Below, in pieces: positions 1 to 13,800 of a stretch of 64,000 nucleotides of DNA. This stretch comes from Merluccius polli (taxonomy: Eukaryota; Chordata; Actinopteri; Gadiformes; Merlucciidae), in assembly GCA_030340625.1 (NCBI GenBank), contig JAOPHQ010004634.1, positions 1 through 64,000 of the forward strand. Direction: 5' to 3'. Position 1 is the first letter of the stretch. Every line of letters begins with the position of its first letter. The position numbers were made by a program, and so were the translations under genes. The notes under the pieces were generated by a model that was given only the letters and a program-made list of their open reading frames with translations, had not been told where the DNA came from and made no database searches.

Positions 1-90
1 GCATATGCAAGCGTGTGTTATTTAGGCATGCTTTGATGAATAGGTGCATAATATGAAGCAGTAGTAGAGTCAACTCTCGCTTCACAGAGA

Positions 91-125
<35 letters not shown>

Positions 126-586
126 GAGAGAGAGAGGAGGCAGAGGAGAGGAAAGAGAAGCAGAGAGGATTGAAGGAAATGGTTAAAACAGAAAGGGAGG
201 TAGAGAGGCGGAGCAAGAGATAATATAATACAACATAAGATAATAGAACTACAAAGCATTAACAAAACGTGCCTAAGAAATATTACAAAGAATATATATA
301 TAGAATATTATATAGAATATATATAGAAAGTCCTGAAAAATATCCCAAATATCCGGAATGCAGTCCCAAAGTCAATGGCCTTAAAGATGAAATCAGAGAG
401 GAGGAGGAGGAGGAGGAGGTGTGAGGGGAAACAGGTAGAGATGTGTGAGTCATAGCCTGCATTCTAACAGCATCGATGAGTCTAAATATAGAACAGAGCT
501 GAGGAGGATTCATCAGAACCGCCCTGGAGTCTCTGGACCAACCGGCCCTTAATGTGGTGTCCACGTGCTTTCTGTGTGGGCCCTAG

Positions 587-623
<37 letters not shown>

Positions 624-1535
624 TGTGTGTGTGTGCGTGTGTACATTTACCAACCCTTCATCCAGGACTTCGCTTTTCACATTCCCACTGAATGTAAATC
701 ATATTTGGACATGCAGGGTCGATGACTTTAGGTGTTCGGTCGTACATGAAAATGTGCAAAGCAGCAGAAAACGCATCGACTGTGTGTGAAACATTAGCAG
801 GAGTGAAAAACTATCTAATATGTGTGTGTGTGTGTGTGTGTCTGTACAGTAAAGTGTTTTACTGCACACACAATGCAAGGGCTTCACAGAATGGGACCTC
901 TGATTCATGGCAAAAAGACTCTCTTCTATTCCCTTTCTCTTCGATCTTCTCCTCTACACTCTCCTCCCTTTTCTACACTTCTCTTCTCTCCTCTCCCCCC
1001 CATCTCTCTCTCTCTCTCTCTCCCTCTCTCTGTCTCTCTCTCTGTCTCTCTTACACAGGTGGCAGATGGCCGGCTGGGTGCGTAAGTCACCCTGAGTCAC
1101 GGTTCTTACCCCCGGGCCGTGCTTGATGTGTGCTCAGCCTGTTGACGGTGGAGCCCGGCCCATAAAGCTAATGATTAATGCCCGTTGGCTCATTGTTTTG
1201 ACTGAGCGTCCCCATCCTCCACGGCCAATTGACTGACCTAGAAAAACAACTGTTGGCTGCACCGAGGTGTGCATGTGTGTGTGTGTGTGTGTGTGTGTCA
1301 GGGATTGGGTCCACCTGGCCAATTATCTCGGAGTGCTTTCACACCTATAGTTCAGTTTACTCGGTCCGATTCAGGGGGGGAGTTGATACTTCATTTGGTT
1401 CGGTTAGCGTTCACACTGGACTTTGTTAGGCAAACCAAACATTGTAAACAAACGCCTCGCGATCGAGCGGGTCGCTCGTCTATTGGACAGAAAATCTGAG
1501 GTAAACTAAACAAAACGCTTCCTGGTTTTCTGACA

Positions 1536-1580
<45 letters not shown>
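1..1580. repeat. rnf130 intron: microsatellite-rich stretch
   Basis: Inside the rnf130 intron that precedes the first in-window exon. Holds (AG)n at about 88-136, (GT)n at about 589-645 and 819-841, (TC)n at about 1003-1051, (GT)n at about 1272-1298 and (TA)n at 1543-1580. Reading frames here are products of the simple repeats. I see no exon. Confidence 0.7.
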
Positions 1581-1583
<3 letters not shown>

Positions 1584-2802
1584 TCACCGGCCACTTTATT
1601 AGGTACACCTGTCCAACTGCTCGTTAACGCAAATTTCTAATCAGCCAATCACATGGCAGCAACTCAATGCATTTAGGCAAGTAGACATGGTCAGGACGAT
1701 CTGCTGCAGTTCAAACCGAGCATCAGAATGGGGAAGAAAGGTGATTTAAGTGACTTTGAACGTGGCATGGTTGTTGGTGCCAGACGGGCTGGTCTGAGTA
1801 TTTCAGAGACTGCTGATCTACTGGGATTTTCACGCACAACCATCTCTAGGGTTTACAGAGAATGGTCCGAAAAAGAGAAAATATCCAGTGAGCGGCAGTT
1901 CTGTGGGCGCAAATGCCTTGTTGATGCTAGAGGTCAGAGGAGAATGGCCAGACTGGTTCGAGCTGATAGAAAGGCAACTGTAACTCAAATAACCACTCGT
2001 TACAACAGAGGTATGCAGAAGAGCATCTCTGAACGCACAACACGTCGAACCTTGAGGCGGATGGGCTACAGCAGCAGAAGACCACACCGGGTGCCACTCC
2101 TGTCAGCTAAGAACAGGAAACTGAGGCTACAATTCGCACAGGCTCACCAAAATTGGACAATCGAAGATTGGAAAAACGTTGCCTGGTCTGATGAGTCTCG
2201 ATTTCTGCTGCGACATTCGGATGGTAGGGTCAGAATTTGGCGTCAACAACATGAAAGCATGGATCCATCCTGCCTTGTATCAACGGTTCAGGCTGGTGGT
2301 GGTGGTGTAATGGTGTGGGGGATATTTTCCTGGCACACTTTGGGCTTATTAGTACCAATTGAGCATCGTGTCAAAGCCACAGACTACCTGAGTATTGTTG
2401 CTGACCATGTCCATCCCTTTATGACCACAGTGTACCCATCTTCTGATGGCTACTTCCAGCAGGATAACGCGCCATGTCATAAAGCGCGAATCATCTCAGA
2501 CTGGTTTCTTGAACATGACAATGAGTTCACTGTACTCAAATGGCCTCCACAGTCACCAGATCTCAATCCAATAGAGCACCTTTGGGATGTGGTGGAACGG
2601 GAGATTCGCATCATGGATGTGCAGCCGACAAAAATCTGCAGCAACTGCGTGATGCTATCATGTCAATATGGACCAAACTCTCTGAGGAATGTTTCCAGTA
2701 CCTTGTTGAATCTGTGCCACGAAGGATTAAGGCAGTTCTGAAGGCAAAAGGGGGTCCAACCCGGTACTAGCAAGGTGTACCTAATAAAGTGGCCGGTGAG
2801 TG
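1581..2802 (+). mobile_element. Tc1/mariner-type transposon, DD36E (Incomer-like), full length
   Basis: Element of 1,222 bp with perfect 30-bp terminal inverted repeats: left end cactcaccggccactttatt, right end its reverse complement at 2773-2802. It is flanked by TA on both sides and inserted in a (TA)n tract, as expected for Tc1/mariner target choice. It carries one transposase gene that is open over 337 codons but shifted near its 3' end. The catalytic triad spacing between the second D and E is 36 residues, which places it outside the usual DD34E Tc1 group and fits the DD36E (Incomer) group known from vertebrates. Confidence 0.93.
1728..2770 (+). pseudogene. Tc1-like transposase, frameshifted at the C-terminus
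   Basis: Begins MGKKGDLSDFERGMVVGARR with a paired-like helix-turn-helix N-terminal half (SISETADLLGFSRTTISRVY) and an RNase-H-fold DDE half: D155 in WSDESRF, D246 in QQDNAPCH, E283 in NPIEHLWD. The glycine-rich GGGGVMVWG box is present. In the first frame it stops after 337 codons (2741). The expected family C-terminus (SEECFQYLVESVPRRIKAVL) is in another frame ending at 2770. The switch falls at an A-run at 2630-2634, so a small indel there has broken the gene. All catalytic residues are upstream of the break. Probably inactive, but the copy is young. Confidence 0.88.
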
Positions 2803-4512
2803 TATATATTGTTGACGAAGCTTCTTGACTTTTATGCAACATTGATCTACCGTGCGACTGTCACTAAATCATTTACATCATTTATAAAAACACTTGTGTT
2901 TCCACAAGCATCTGTGTGATGTGATCGTCAGACCATATTTCGATAAGGGCTTTGACCTCCTCATTGCCCCACGTCTGACCGTGACTAATTTGTCTTTTTT
3001 GTTTATGTCTACCGGACTCAATGTTGATTTCCCAGTGCGCAGCAAAACGTACCACCTTCAACTCATCATGCACTCTTTTTTTGGTTTACTTCCCATCGGA
3101 TACCGCCCCCCCCCCCCCCCGTTTTCAAGAGGACCAGAGTTTGTTTATTTGATCCAGAGTTCGCACCACCCCAGATGAACCGTACTATCGTACTAACGGT
3201 CCAAACAGCTCAGGTGTGAAGGCACCCTTAGAGGCTCTCCAGCTGTGACACGCGGTGCGGTTTAATTAAGGTTCACAAGTCCATTCTCTGATGGCATGGT
3301 GGAATTCATCACAAGCAGAACAGAACTTTTCCATTAGTGCCAACAAGGCCCTAAAGGGGATAAACAAGGGAGCATTTGCATTTGAGAATGTGCTGTATTA
3401 TAGTGTATGGAAAATATGAGCTAACAGGAACCAAACACTAGCAATATAATATTGTTTGTTTGGTATGGATATTCATTGGATATTCATTATTCATTCATCC
3501 TTCACGGTACCATATGCTATCAGACAGATTGTCATTTATCCAAAATCAACAAACAGTGAATTCAGATGCAACTGACTCAACGATGCCTGGGGACTAAAAC
3601 CTTTCGGCTGGTGAAGTGGGAGCCACGACATCAACGTGCCATCAGGTTGTTTGATCAGATCATGGAGCGAGAGTAGACCAATACTAACCTGACTGTGCCC
3701 ACGAGAGACTGCAAGTACACACACACTGATGTGGGCAATATGGAAACAGAGTAGGTCTCTGCGACCATTCGGTTTTATAGTTTTTTAACACATAGACTAT
3801 GGAGAAGTGCTTCCAGTCAATCTACCTTATACTGCGTCCGATCCATATAAGTCAAAGTCAAAGTGGCTTTAATGTCAATTCTTCACATGTCAAGACATAC
3901 AAGGAATCACGAGTACGTTTCCCACCTCTCCCACGGTGAAACATAAAGTGCACAGGCAACAGATAGACAAGACATTTCCCTATTCTAAAGTAAACATATA
4001 AAACATATAAACATATATAAAGTAACATCTTAAACATATAAACATATAAAGATAGCCAGTAAGAGATAAGATATAAAAAGAAATGTGCAATGTAGGAATT
4101 TACTGAGTATGACTAGAAGTAGTAGCATAAGTTCTGTATAAGTTATGATAGTGCAAATGGCAATTTGGTAAGGCAGTAAAAAAAACATTGTATTTGTGAC
4201 GTTAACAGTGCAAGGAGGACAGTCAGTAAGACAGTAAGACAGTCATTTGGACCCGCCTCAGTGCGATGTACATCTCCATCATTTTCACCATCGTCGTCAT
4301 AGTCATGCGAGGAAGGTGACCATGCAGCTCATGCATGTATGAAGCTATGTCCAGACTGGTGCGATAGAGAGCCTATTTCAGTCAGCCGATGTGCAATGCA
4401 GGTGGATGATCACAAAATTCAAAGTGTATCCCAGTTGCTATTTGGTATAAAATATAAGAGTTGTTCCAGTGCTTTCCGACCAAACCAACCCAGCCCATTT
4501 CTTCCCATGTAG
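2803..4512. other. rnf130 intron: no gene; dispersed repeat at about 3847-4250
   Basis: A C-homopolymer lies at about 3106-3120. From about 3847 the text gtcaaagtcaaagtggcttt opens a stretch that I recognise as a common fish interspersed repeat, continuing through repeated acatataaacatataa motifs. The rest looks unique and noncoding. Confidence 0.5.
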
Positions 4513-5658
4513 GCACTGGTGACATGGTAGCAGTGATGATCACCGAAGCGTACGGTAGGGAGATCCTGTCCCACCTGGAGCGCAACCTGACGGTGCTGGT
4601 TAGCGTGGTGGTGGGCCAGCGCGGGCCCACCAAGAACATCAACCGTGGTTCCCTGGTGTTCGTCTCCATCTCCTTCATCGTCCTGATGATCATCTCATCA
4701 GCCTGGCTCATCTTCTACTTCATTCAGAAGATCCGCTACACCAACGCTCGGGACCGCAGCCAGGTTAGCCATACTAACACCAACACGCTAACTCAGCCTA
4801 CAGGAAACCCGAGGCAACGAGATAGCTAGCGCTAGTAGACATACTGGCTGTCTGTGTGGCAGAAACCAAATCTGTGACAATGTTGTTGTTTTTTTATGCT
4901 GACTTTGGCAAATGCAGTGCAATACGTGTTTTTGCAGACATATACACACTCATCGAGCCAGTTTGTGCAAATGTTTTGGCACCCACATTAGCAAAAATAC
5001 GATAATAAGATAAGACATTCTGATAAAAACGGGTTGAATTCAAAATTAATTAATTAATTTGTTGAAGTCATTTAAGTCATTTCTTTGTTTTAAGGGTGAA
5101 AGCCTGCTGTTTATTTTGGGGAATGTTTATTTAGCAAACTGTGAAACCATTAAAAAGCCATGTTGGAAATATCTACCTTCTATTAAAATATACAAAATGA
5201 CTTGGATGTCCCCAAGTTGCTAACAGTAAACTGGTTGTCCATTAGTTGACATCCAATAACTGGGTTTCTCATACTCTCAACGTCAGTACAGAGTCTGTTA
5301 AATGTACAATATATTGGACGATAGCCTAACTCTGGTCAGGGGCAGGACATTCTGAGTGCAGTCTCTCAATGAAAGACGACACGCTGAAGGAAAATCACTT
5401 TGATTAATTGATGGACGGCTCCAATAGTTTAGCAAGAACTTTATGCAGAAGAATAGCACTTGTACTTCAGCCAGCCCTCTACTCAACACCACTGCTTTCA
5501 TCTCCTCTCCTGCTCCTCACTTCCTCCTCTCTCTTCTTACCCACTCCCTTTTGCCTCACGCTTTACTCTCTCTTCTTCATTTTCTCTCCTTCGCCCCTTC
5601 TCTGTCTTCTCTTTTCCATTCACTGCTGTGTATATATCTTTTTTAATCCTTTGTCTCT

Positions 5659-5697
<39 letters not shown>

Positions 5698-7765
5698 ACT
5701 CTCTCTCTCACTCTGCTTTAATCTTCTGTCTGCTTGCTCTTCTCCTATCGTTCTCGTCTTGGTTTAGCGTCGCCTTGGTGATGCAGCCAAGAAAGCCATT
5801 GGGAAGCTGACCACAAGGACCGTGAAGAAAGGAGATAAGGTAAAGTGTGCATTTGTTCTTTCAAGGAGTAGCATCGGCGTCTACTCGGGCCAGCATATAG
5901 ACCAAATTTGTTGTATTCAACCACACCTCCTAACGTGGAAGAAATTATCTGATCAAACATATCTTTCCAGTCCCTGTATTATAGCCTAGTATAAAAAAAC
6001 AAAGAAAAACATGGAAAATCCAGATACACAGACATATCTAAAAAGGTCTAAGGTCTAAAATTGTATTATCACTCAAGCCGCATTTAGCAGGCTCGGCAGA
6101 TAATCGCACATTGGTGACACATTTTTCACATGAAATAAACTATATAGGGAAAGCCACTCTTCCAGTAGAGTAGTTCCAAGAGCGGTTAACCTTATAGAAA
6201 ACATATTTTTTAGTCAGAGAAGAGGTCTTTGTATTTCGCTATCACAATGCAAACTCTCACATCCGGCATGGGCCCGGCCAGCTAGTGTACGCAGATACAC
6301 TCACACCAAACCTCGGAAACTCAATACTGGGCTCAAGGACACAGTGGCAGTAAGATAGGGACCTGAGGATTAATCACTCCACTAGTCAATCCAGAGCAAT
6401 GTTTGCCGAAGAGAGAGAGCTGCCATTTTGTTTATGTCTCCTGCCCTTACGAACGGCCTTCGCCTCCAGTTGGTTGTAGGTTTAGGGCTCGGGGATGAGG
6501 TGATCAAAGTGACAGATGGGGAGAAGAGGTCCCAGCCACTGCCTAAACATTGACATTTGCTTTTCCAACAGACTGATTTCAGAGTCAGAGGTCATGGAGC
6601 GAGAGACTGTGTGAGAGAGAGATGACAGGATTATTAATCAATACTGATAAATGCCCCCCCCCCCCATGTACTGCATATATATGCCCCCCCCCCCCCCCCA
6701 TGTACTTTTTATCAGAGGGGAAAAGGTTGAGGTTGTTTGACCTGCTATAAGACATCTGGGAGCCGGTGGACATTTTGTGCTGAACAAAAGACACATCCTT
6801 TCCTCCTCCATGTCCTTTTATAGCCCTGATATCCAATCCCACCCACTCTCCATCGAGTGGGGAGTATACATGTACACCGTCGTTTCTGAAGAGGAATGTA
6901 TAGTTTTAGATCAATTGATCTGAAACTGCTGATGAATCATTCAAGTGAACTGACTATACAGTGGATAGATTAGACAGTAATCTCCAATGCAACCGCTAAA
7001 CCCTCGCCGCGATTCTGGCTCACGCTAGCGGACAGTAGGCTAGGCTAGGCTGGGCTACGTTGTTTAGCATCAGCAGCGTGGGGGAGACCGCTCTGTGGTC
7101 TGAACAGACGCTGGGCAAGGTCACGTAGCATCCCCTGCCATAAATAAAACAAGAGAGAGAGAGAGAACATATTGGAAAGAGGGATGGAACGAGTGTGAGA
7201 AGAAGAGTGATGGAAGGAGGGAGATATTCAGTCAAATCGGGGCGAGAGAGGGATATACAGTGGCAAAATGTGAGGAGAGAGTGAGACATATACAGGGGAG
7301 GGGATAGAGGGATATAAGGAGAGAGATGTGCAGTGAAAATGGAAAAAAGGGGAAGAGAGAATGAGGAGAGAGATAAGTGAGAGAAGTGAAGAGACAAGAT
7401 AGAGCGGGATACGACGAGAAAGAGAAAGATAAGAGGCAAGATAGAGCGCAAAGGGATAAAGAGATAGAGATGCTGAAACCGAATCCACCCCCCCCCCCCC
7501 CCCCCCCCCCCTCTGTAGGTGATCCACAGGGAGGAAGATGAGATGAGGGAGAGGAGGAGTGTGAGGGAGAGGAGGAAGATGTGAAGTTCACCGCTGAGGC
7601 ATGCCGTGAAACACAACTTCCTGTGAAGTCACAAATAACCAAACAGCTCATTGGATGTGGAGGCTGGCGAAGGATATGCCCTTGGCAGCGCTTGTTCAAG
7701 TCGGGCTGACAGCCAAACAGGCACTATGGAGTGTAACTATGTTAGCTAATTTAGGGAGGTGGTTG

Positions 7766-7803
<38 letters not shown>

Positions 7804-10800
7804 TTAGATATTCAAACTCACAACCTGTTATTGCTGATGGAGCGGTTTATTACGTGCATGTCTTTAAGCGATCCAGCACAGACAAAATGGGCGACGTATT
7901 GATTCAACAGCGGCTGCCAGTGGAAAAGGTCGTCCTCGTGGCATGTTTCTCCACAGCGTGTAGCGCGCTGCTACGTCATCCCATGTACTGCCTACGTCTC
8001 CTGGCAGCTGGCAGCTACTGCACACCAAGCTAGCCAACACCCATCCATTATGAACGCCAGATAGACCTGAAGGGCCTCTTAGGGGGTGTGTGAAATCTAA
8101 TCCTAATCAAATCAAAAAAGTAAAAAGAAAAAAATACCTTAGAATGATGCTTGAAAAACTGCAGTCTGCGATGTTTCGACAGGATCAGAGACGCGATGCC
8201 AGCTCAAACATGTAACTCTCTATTCTGCTGGAAGCTAGTTACTGCTAGTCTGTTGAGCGTTTGGCTTGGCTTGGTTAGGGTTGCAAAGTGTAAGGAAGAA
8301 TACAGAAGGAAACATCCAAGAAAAATGAAAATGTTAATGTAATCCAATCTGTAATCCATATCAGTTGTTGGATGATTAGGATGATTAAAATGGAGGTATC
8401 ATAAGAAGGAAATGTCCAATAATGTACTGTACCGGTCCGTCGCATATTGCTTTCCTTTTACTTTTTCACTCGCAGCTGAATATAGTTTAGGAATAATAAT
8501 GAAGAACCTCTAAAAAAACATCTAACGATGATGATATATCCTTACCGAGCAAAAGTGGGCGTGGCTACAAAACCGACCCCTTTTGAACGCCGAAAGATTG
8601 GCGAGTGAGTTTTCCTTAACATACCGCGGGCATCATCACGATCTCGCAGAATCGGAGGGGTCTACAGTAGGAGGGTGGGGACACTCCTTGTGGAGGTTAT
8701 TGATGGCCTCATGTGCAGGCGCCGTGGGCGGTGGTTGGTGTGTGTGTGTGTATCGGGGTGGGTGTGGTGTGTGTGTGTGTGTGTGCGTGTGTGTGTGTGT
8801 GTGTGTGTGGGCCAGGGGGGGGGTGGGGTTGCGCGGTGGCATGTCCTTGGCTCTGAAGCTGTTTGTCCTCTGTCATGGGAGACAGATAGCCAGCATCCAG
8901 AAATAACTCAGCATTGATTCTCCACTTCCCCCCTCCTCACCGCCTGCCTTTGGTTCATCCCCCCCCCTCTCTCTCTCTCTCTCTCTCTGTCTTTTCTCCC
9001 TCCCTGTCTCCGCTTGTCGGCTCTCCTGTTGTTAATCACTCTCTTTTCACGCTCTCCTTGTCCCCCCCTCATTTATTCTTGGCAAATTACGAAGCTCTCG
9101 GACGTGCCTGGGTCTTGGCTGCGAGCCCCGGGCAGACCCGCTGCCTGTCGTGATGTATTAATGCGCTGCTGTCCATTGTTAACAATGTGCATGAATGGGG
9201 GACGTCTCATGTCTTCTATTCACACACTGAGGGGGATTTTAACGCCGCAGTGTCCAAAGCACCGGTCGTTACGGCCACATTTCAGGGTACACAGTTACGG
9301 CCGGGTCAGCAGATTTACAAGTGACATCGCTGGTCCCTTATTGATTGGCGAGGGGAGGGGGCAGGAGGGAAAGTATACAGAGGGGAGGGAGAAAGGTGAG
9401 GGATTTGGGAAAGGTGAAAGGTGAAGGAGAGGGGTGAAGGAGAAAGGTGAAGGATAGGAGGGGAAGGAGAGAGGTGAAGGATAGGAGGGGAAGGAGAAAG
9501 GTGAAGGATAGGAGGGGAAGGGGAGAGGTGAAGGAGAAAGCTGAAGGATAGGAGGGGAAGGGGAGAGGTGAAGGAGAAAGCTGAAGGATAGGAGGGGAAG
9601 GATAGGAGGGGAAGGAGAGAGGTGAAGGCGAAAGCTGAAGGATAGGAGGGGAAGGGGAGAGGTGAAGGAGAAAGCTGAAGGATAGGAGGGGAAGGAGAGA
9701 GGTGAAGGCGAAAGCTGAAGGATAGGAGGGGAAGGGGAGAGGTGAAGGAGAAAGCTGAAGGATAGGAGGGGAAGGATAGGAGGGGAAGGAGAGAGGTGAA
9801 GGCGAAAGCTGAAGGATAGGAGGGGAAGGAGAAAGGTGAAGGATAGGAGGGGAAGGAGAGAGGTGAAGGATAGGGGAAGGAGAAAGCTGAAGGATAGGAG
9901 GAGAAGGAGAGAGGTGAAGGATAGGAGGGGAGGGGGGGAGAGGTGAAGGATAGGAGGGGAAGGAGAAAGGTGAAGGATAGGAGGGGAAGGATAGAGGTGA
10001 AGGATAGGAGGGGAAGGAGAAAGGTGAAGGATAGGAGGGGAAGGAGAGAGGTGAAGGATAGGAGGGGAAGGAGAAAGGTGAAGGATAGGAGGGGAAGGGG
10101 AGAGGTGAAGGATAGGATGGGAAGGAGAAAGGTGAAGTAGAAAGCTGAAAGATAGGAGGGGAAGGAGAGAGGTGAAGGATAGGAGGGGAAGGAGAGAGGT
10201 GAAGGATAGGAGGGGAAGGAGAAAGGTGAAGGATAGGAGGGGAAGGAGAGAGGTGAAGGATAGGAGGGGAAGGAGAAAGGTGAAGGATAGGAGGGGAAGG
10301 GGAGAGGTGAAGGATAGGAGGGGAAGGGGAGAGGTGAAGGATAGGATGGGAAGGAGAGAGGTGAAGGAGAAAGCTGAAAGATAGGAGGGGAAGGAGAGAG
10401 GTGAAGGATAGGAGGGGAAGGAGAGAGGTGAAGGATAGGAGGGGAAGGAGAAAGGTGAAGGATAGGAGGGGAAGGAGAGAGGTGAAGGATAGGAGGGGAA
10501 GGAGAGAGGTGAAGGATAGGAGGGGAAGGAGAGAGGTGAAGGATAGGAGGGGAAGGAGAGAGGTGAAGGATAGGAGGGGAAGGAGATGAAGGAGATGAAG
10601 GGGAGAGGTGAAGGATAGGAGGGGAAGGAGATGAAGGAAAGAGGTGAAGGATAGGAGGGGAAGGAGATGAAGGAGAGAGGTGAAGGATAGGAGGGGAAGG
10701 AGACTCTCACCCAGGCTAACCCACCCTGGTGGTTCTGAACAAGCTGTTTACACGCCACAGTCTGTTAAAGCGCGATCGACTCATCAGATTTCTGATATTC

Positions 10801-13800
10801 GAATCGCGCCACAGACTCAGTCTCACAAATCGGATATTTCGACCCGGTTGTTTTGGCAGTTGACTGTGAAACTCTGAAAGATAGGAAGCTTTGTGTTCGT
10901 GTGAAGGAAAGGATCACCTAATAGGTTCTGGAGAGGCTCCATGTCGAGGCAGGGGAGACAGAGGAGGAGGAGGAGGTCTCTGGCAGTTAGAGGTGCCAGG
11001 TTGGTTGTAAACATATGGAGGATCAGTCTGGTACCTCAATCTGTTAACTCAAGCACTCGTACAACACACACACACACACATAGGCCTACTTAGTTTCTAG
11101 ACATGAACATTGTTGACTTTGTTGTGTTTGACGTCAAAAATAAACAACGTTGTCCAATCCCTGACAGTCAACCTGTAAGTCAACAAAAAGAAAATATTTT
11201 GTGTGTGTGTGTGTGTGTATGCGTGTATGTGTGTTACAGGAAATAGACCCGGACTTCAACCATTGCGCAGTGTGCATCGAGGGCTACCAGCTCAATGATG
11301 TGGTGCGAATTCTGCCTTGCAAGTAAGTTCAGAGTCAGCAGCTGTACTCATGACGCTGCGGGGGTCATAAGTACACTATAATATAATCAGTAACAGTAAT
11401 AATCTAATGCGTTCCACCTCAGCAAACATTAAGGCAATAGTATTCCTGGCTATATAATAACACATTGTTCACACACCTTTATATGCACTTTTTTTGTGTT
11501 GGGTAAAAAGTAGTTTGCTTGATTAGTTAATGTATTCATTCATTTGAATATATTTGCATATCGGACTATAAGATATATAGATATATAGAGAGAGATATAT
11601 ATAGAGAGAGATATATATAGATACATGGTCAACAATTGAGCTCCTATGTGTATGTCATGAACTTCAGAGAAAAGTCATGTGGATAGTTTCCGAGAAATAT
11701 AGAGAAGCGGAAGAATGTGAAAATAGCATCCTGGTGACAGCTTCTGTACATGATCATCCTGTGTAAACACTTTGTCGGCAGCGATCAAATCAGAGTCTGT
11801 TTAATCTGGTCTTAGTCATCGCACTTCTGCTCATGCAAATAGGCTGCCAGACAACCTGAAGACGTACCACACACCTGACCTTGTTATGAAATGAACTCCA
11901 TAAAGTCGTTCAGAAACTCAACTGCTCCCCAATCTAATAGTGCACACCACTGTCAGTGTGTGGATGTATGTTGTGTGTATAGGCTAATATGAGCCATTAA
12001 AATGATTTATGACTGACTACAGCGGCTGCAAGGGCACAATACGTATGCAATTGACTTCTTGGTGCCTTTGGTTGTAGTCAGTAGGAAGAGTCTTTATGTG
12101 CATATTTTGTAGGGCTGGACCCGAATATTCGTCTATTCGGATATTTGTTTGTTTGTTTTTCAATTTTTTGTTTTGTTTTGTTTTTTCTAAATTTAGGCTA
12201 TTAATAAAAATAAATGCCGTCAGCACATTCTTGTACTATATTTATACTTTTTAATTGCACTGTCAAAATGTGGAAATATACCATCTCAGCTTGGGCGCCT
12301 GACATCCCCCCACTCACAGCGGTGAACGTTACGTCACGCTTCGGTTCACCTTGCCCGTTAAACGAAGACAAAATGCCGAAGACCTCGGCTGTGTGGGATC
12401 GTATCTTTGTTTGACTCTTCACTCTTGTTTGGTTCAAGTTGTAAGTCAAACGTTAGACAGCCTAATAGCTGACTTAGGAACGGGAGTTGGTCCCTGGGCT
12501 GCACTGCGGCTGCCCACAGCTCCTAGTGTACAAACAAACAACAACTACCGTAGAACAACATAATTAAAAATGAATGCCTTTAATTAAACTGAAAGACACG
12601 TGTTGCAGCGCTATGCCGTACATCTCAGCCGAGAACGGGGAAATGTCTGGCTGAGTCCTTCCCGAGTCACTGATCAGAGATCCTTAATTTGATCGTTTGA
12701 CGAGGCTTCAGCAGCACTAGCCTGTGAAAACAAAAATGGCCAGCGAACACAGACAACAAAGGTGCATCTTCTCTCCTTTCACTATCCGCGGTAGTCGGAT
12801 ATTGTGGCAAATTTACACAATGAACTTGACATTAAGTCGAGCGTTTCTAGAAGCCTGGACACAAATCTTTGTCGGCCGTCTTAAAGACCTCACTCCCCCA
12901 AACATTGTGTTTTACCTGTGGTTAATGTGGAAGCATACCGGTGAGGTGACCACATACTGTAGATGTTTTTTGGTGCACCACACAAATCAAAATTTAAATT
13001 GAATCTACCAACAAATATGTTCCTTTGCAGTACAGCGGCCTATGCCAGTGTCTGTCCTTGTTTCTTCACAAGGACATATGTGAGTGCGGCATTGCCGTAC
13101 GCTAACAGTAGCAAACTATCAGAAAGTTGCTTCTTGTGCTGCGAAGCACAGAAAAATGGCAAAAACAACAGTCAACAGACCGCTGTTCAGTTTCAGGATG
13201 CAAACCCATGGTTTCCGAAAGAACCGAACACTCTGCATTGTTACGTTTCTGGGTCACAGAAACGTCAAGCGAACGTGATTTTACCTACTTCCTCGGATCG
13301 CTATGGGCTTTTGAAGATATGTCGATGAGCCGCATGTATGTCGTTATCTCGGGCGGCGGGTCAGTTTGTGTCTAAGGTGAAATAAACGTTCAAATATACA
13401 AATATAAGCATTTGTCAATGATTTGGTGGAGGCTGGTCTCTTCGCTGCCATCACAGCTGTTACCATGAACCAATTACTTTTTACCGTGTATGTAGTGAAC
13501 AATTTACTCGAGGGGCTTCGAGGGGGGGGCTGCCATATTAGCATATTCATAGATCCTGGCATACTAAATGAGGGCGCAGCTGTGGAGTTACATATAACTC
13601 CAGCGTTTTCACCGCTGGGACCAGGGTCGAAATTAAGTTCCAGGGACATTGTTTTACCCCCCAAAAAGTCCCTGCTTGGGGGGGGGTAGTACTTTCCAAA
13701 AGTACAGGAACTTTGAGGGTCGGGTTTGCAGCGCTGCACATTTCTGTGCAGGCCGAGGACTCGCAGCGTTTTATTTCTGCATCTGTAGCCGCATACCGAC

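Noticed and set aside
9295..10758. 487-residue minus-strand frame rich in SPLSFPSYP repeats
   Set aside because: Pure translation of the G-rich minisatellite's complement inside an rnf130 intron; no homology and no domain.
12724..13375. Overlapping plus-strand frames of 64-121 residues in an rnf130 intron
   Set aside because: No recognisable domain, no consistent frame, and the surrounding DNA looks like decayed transposon sequence.
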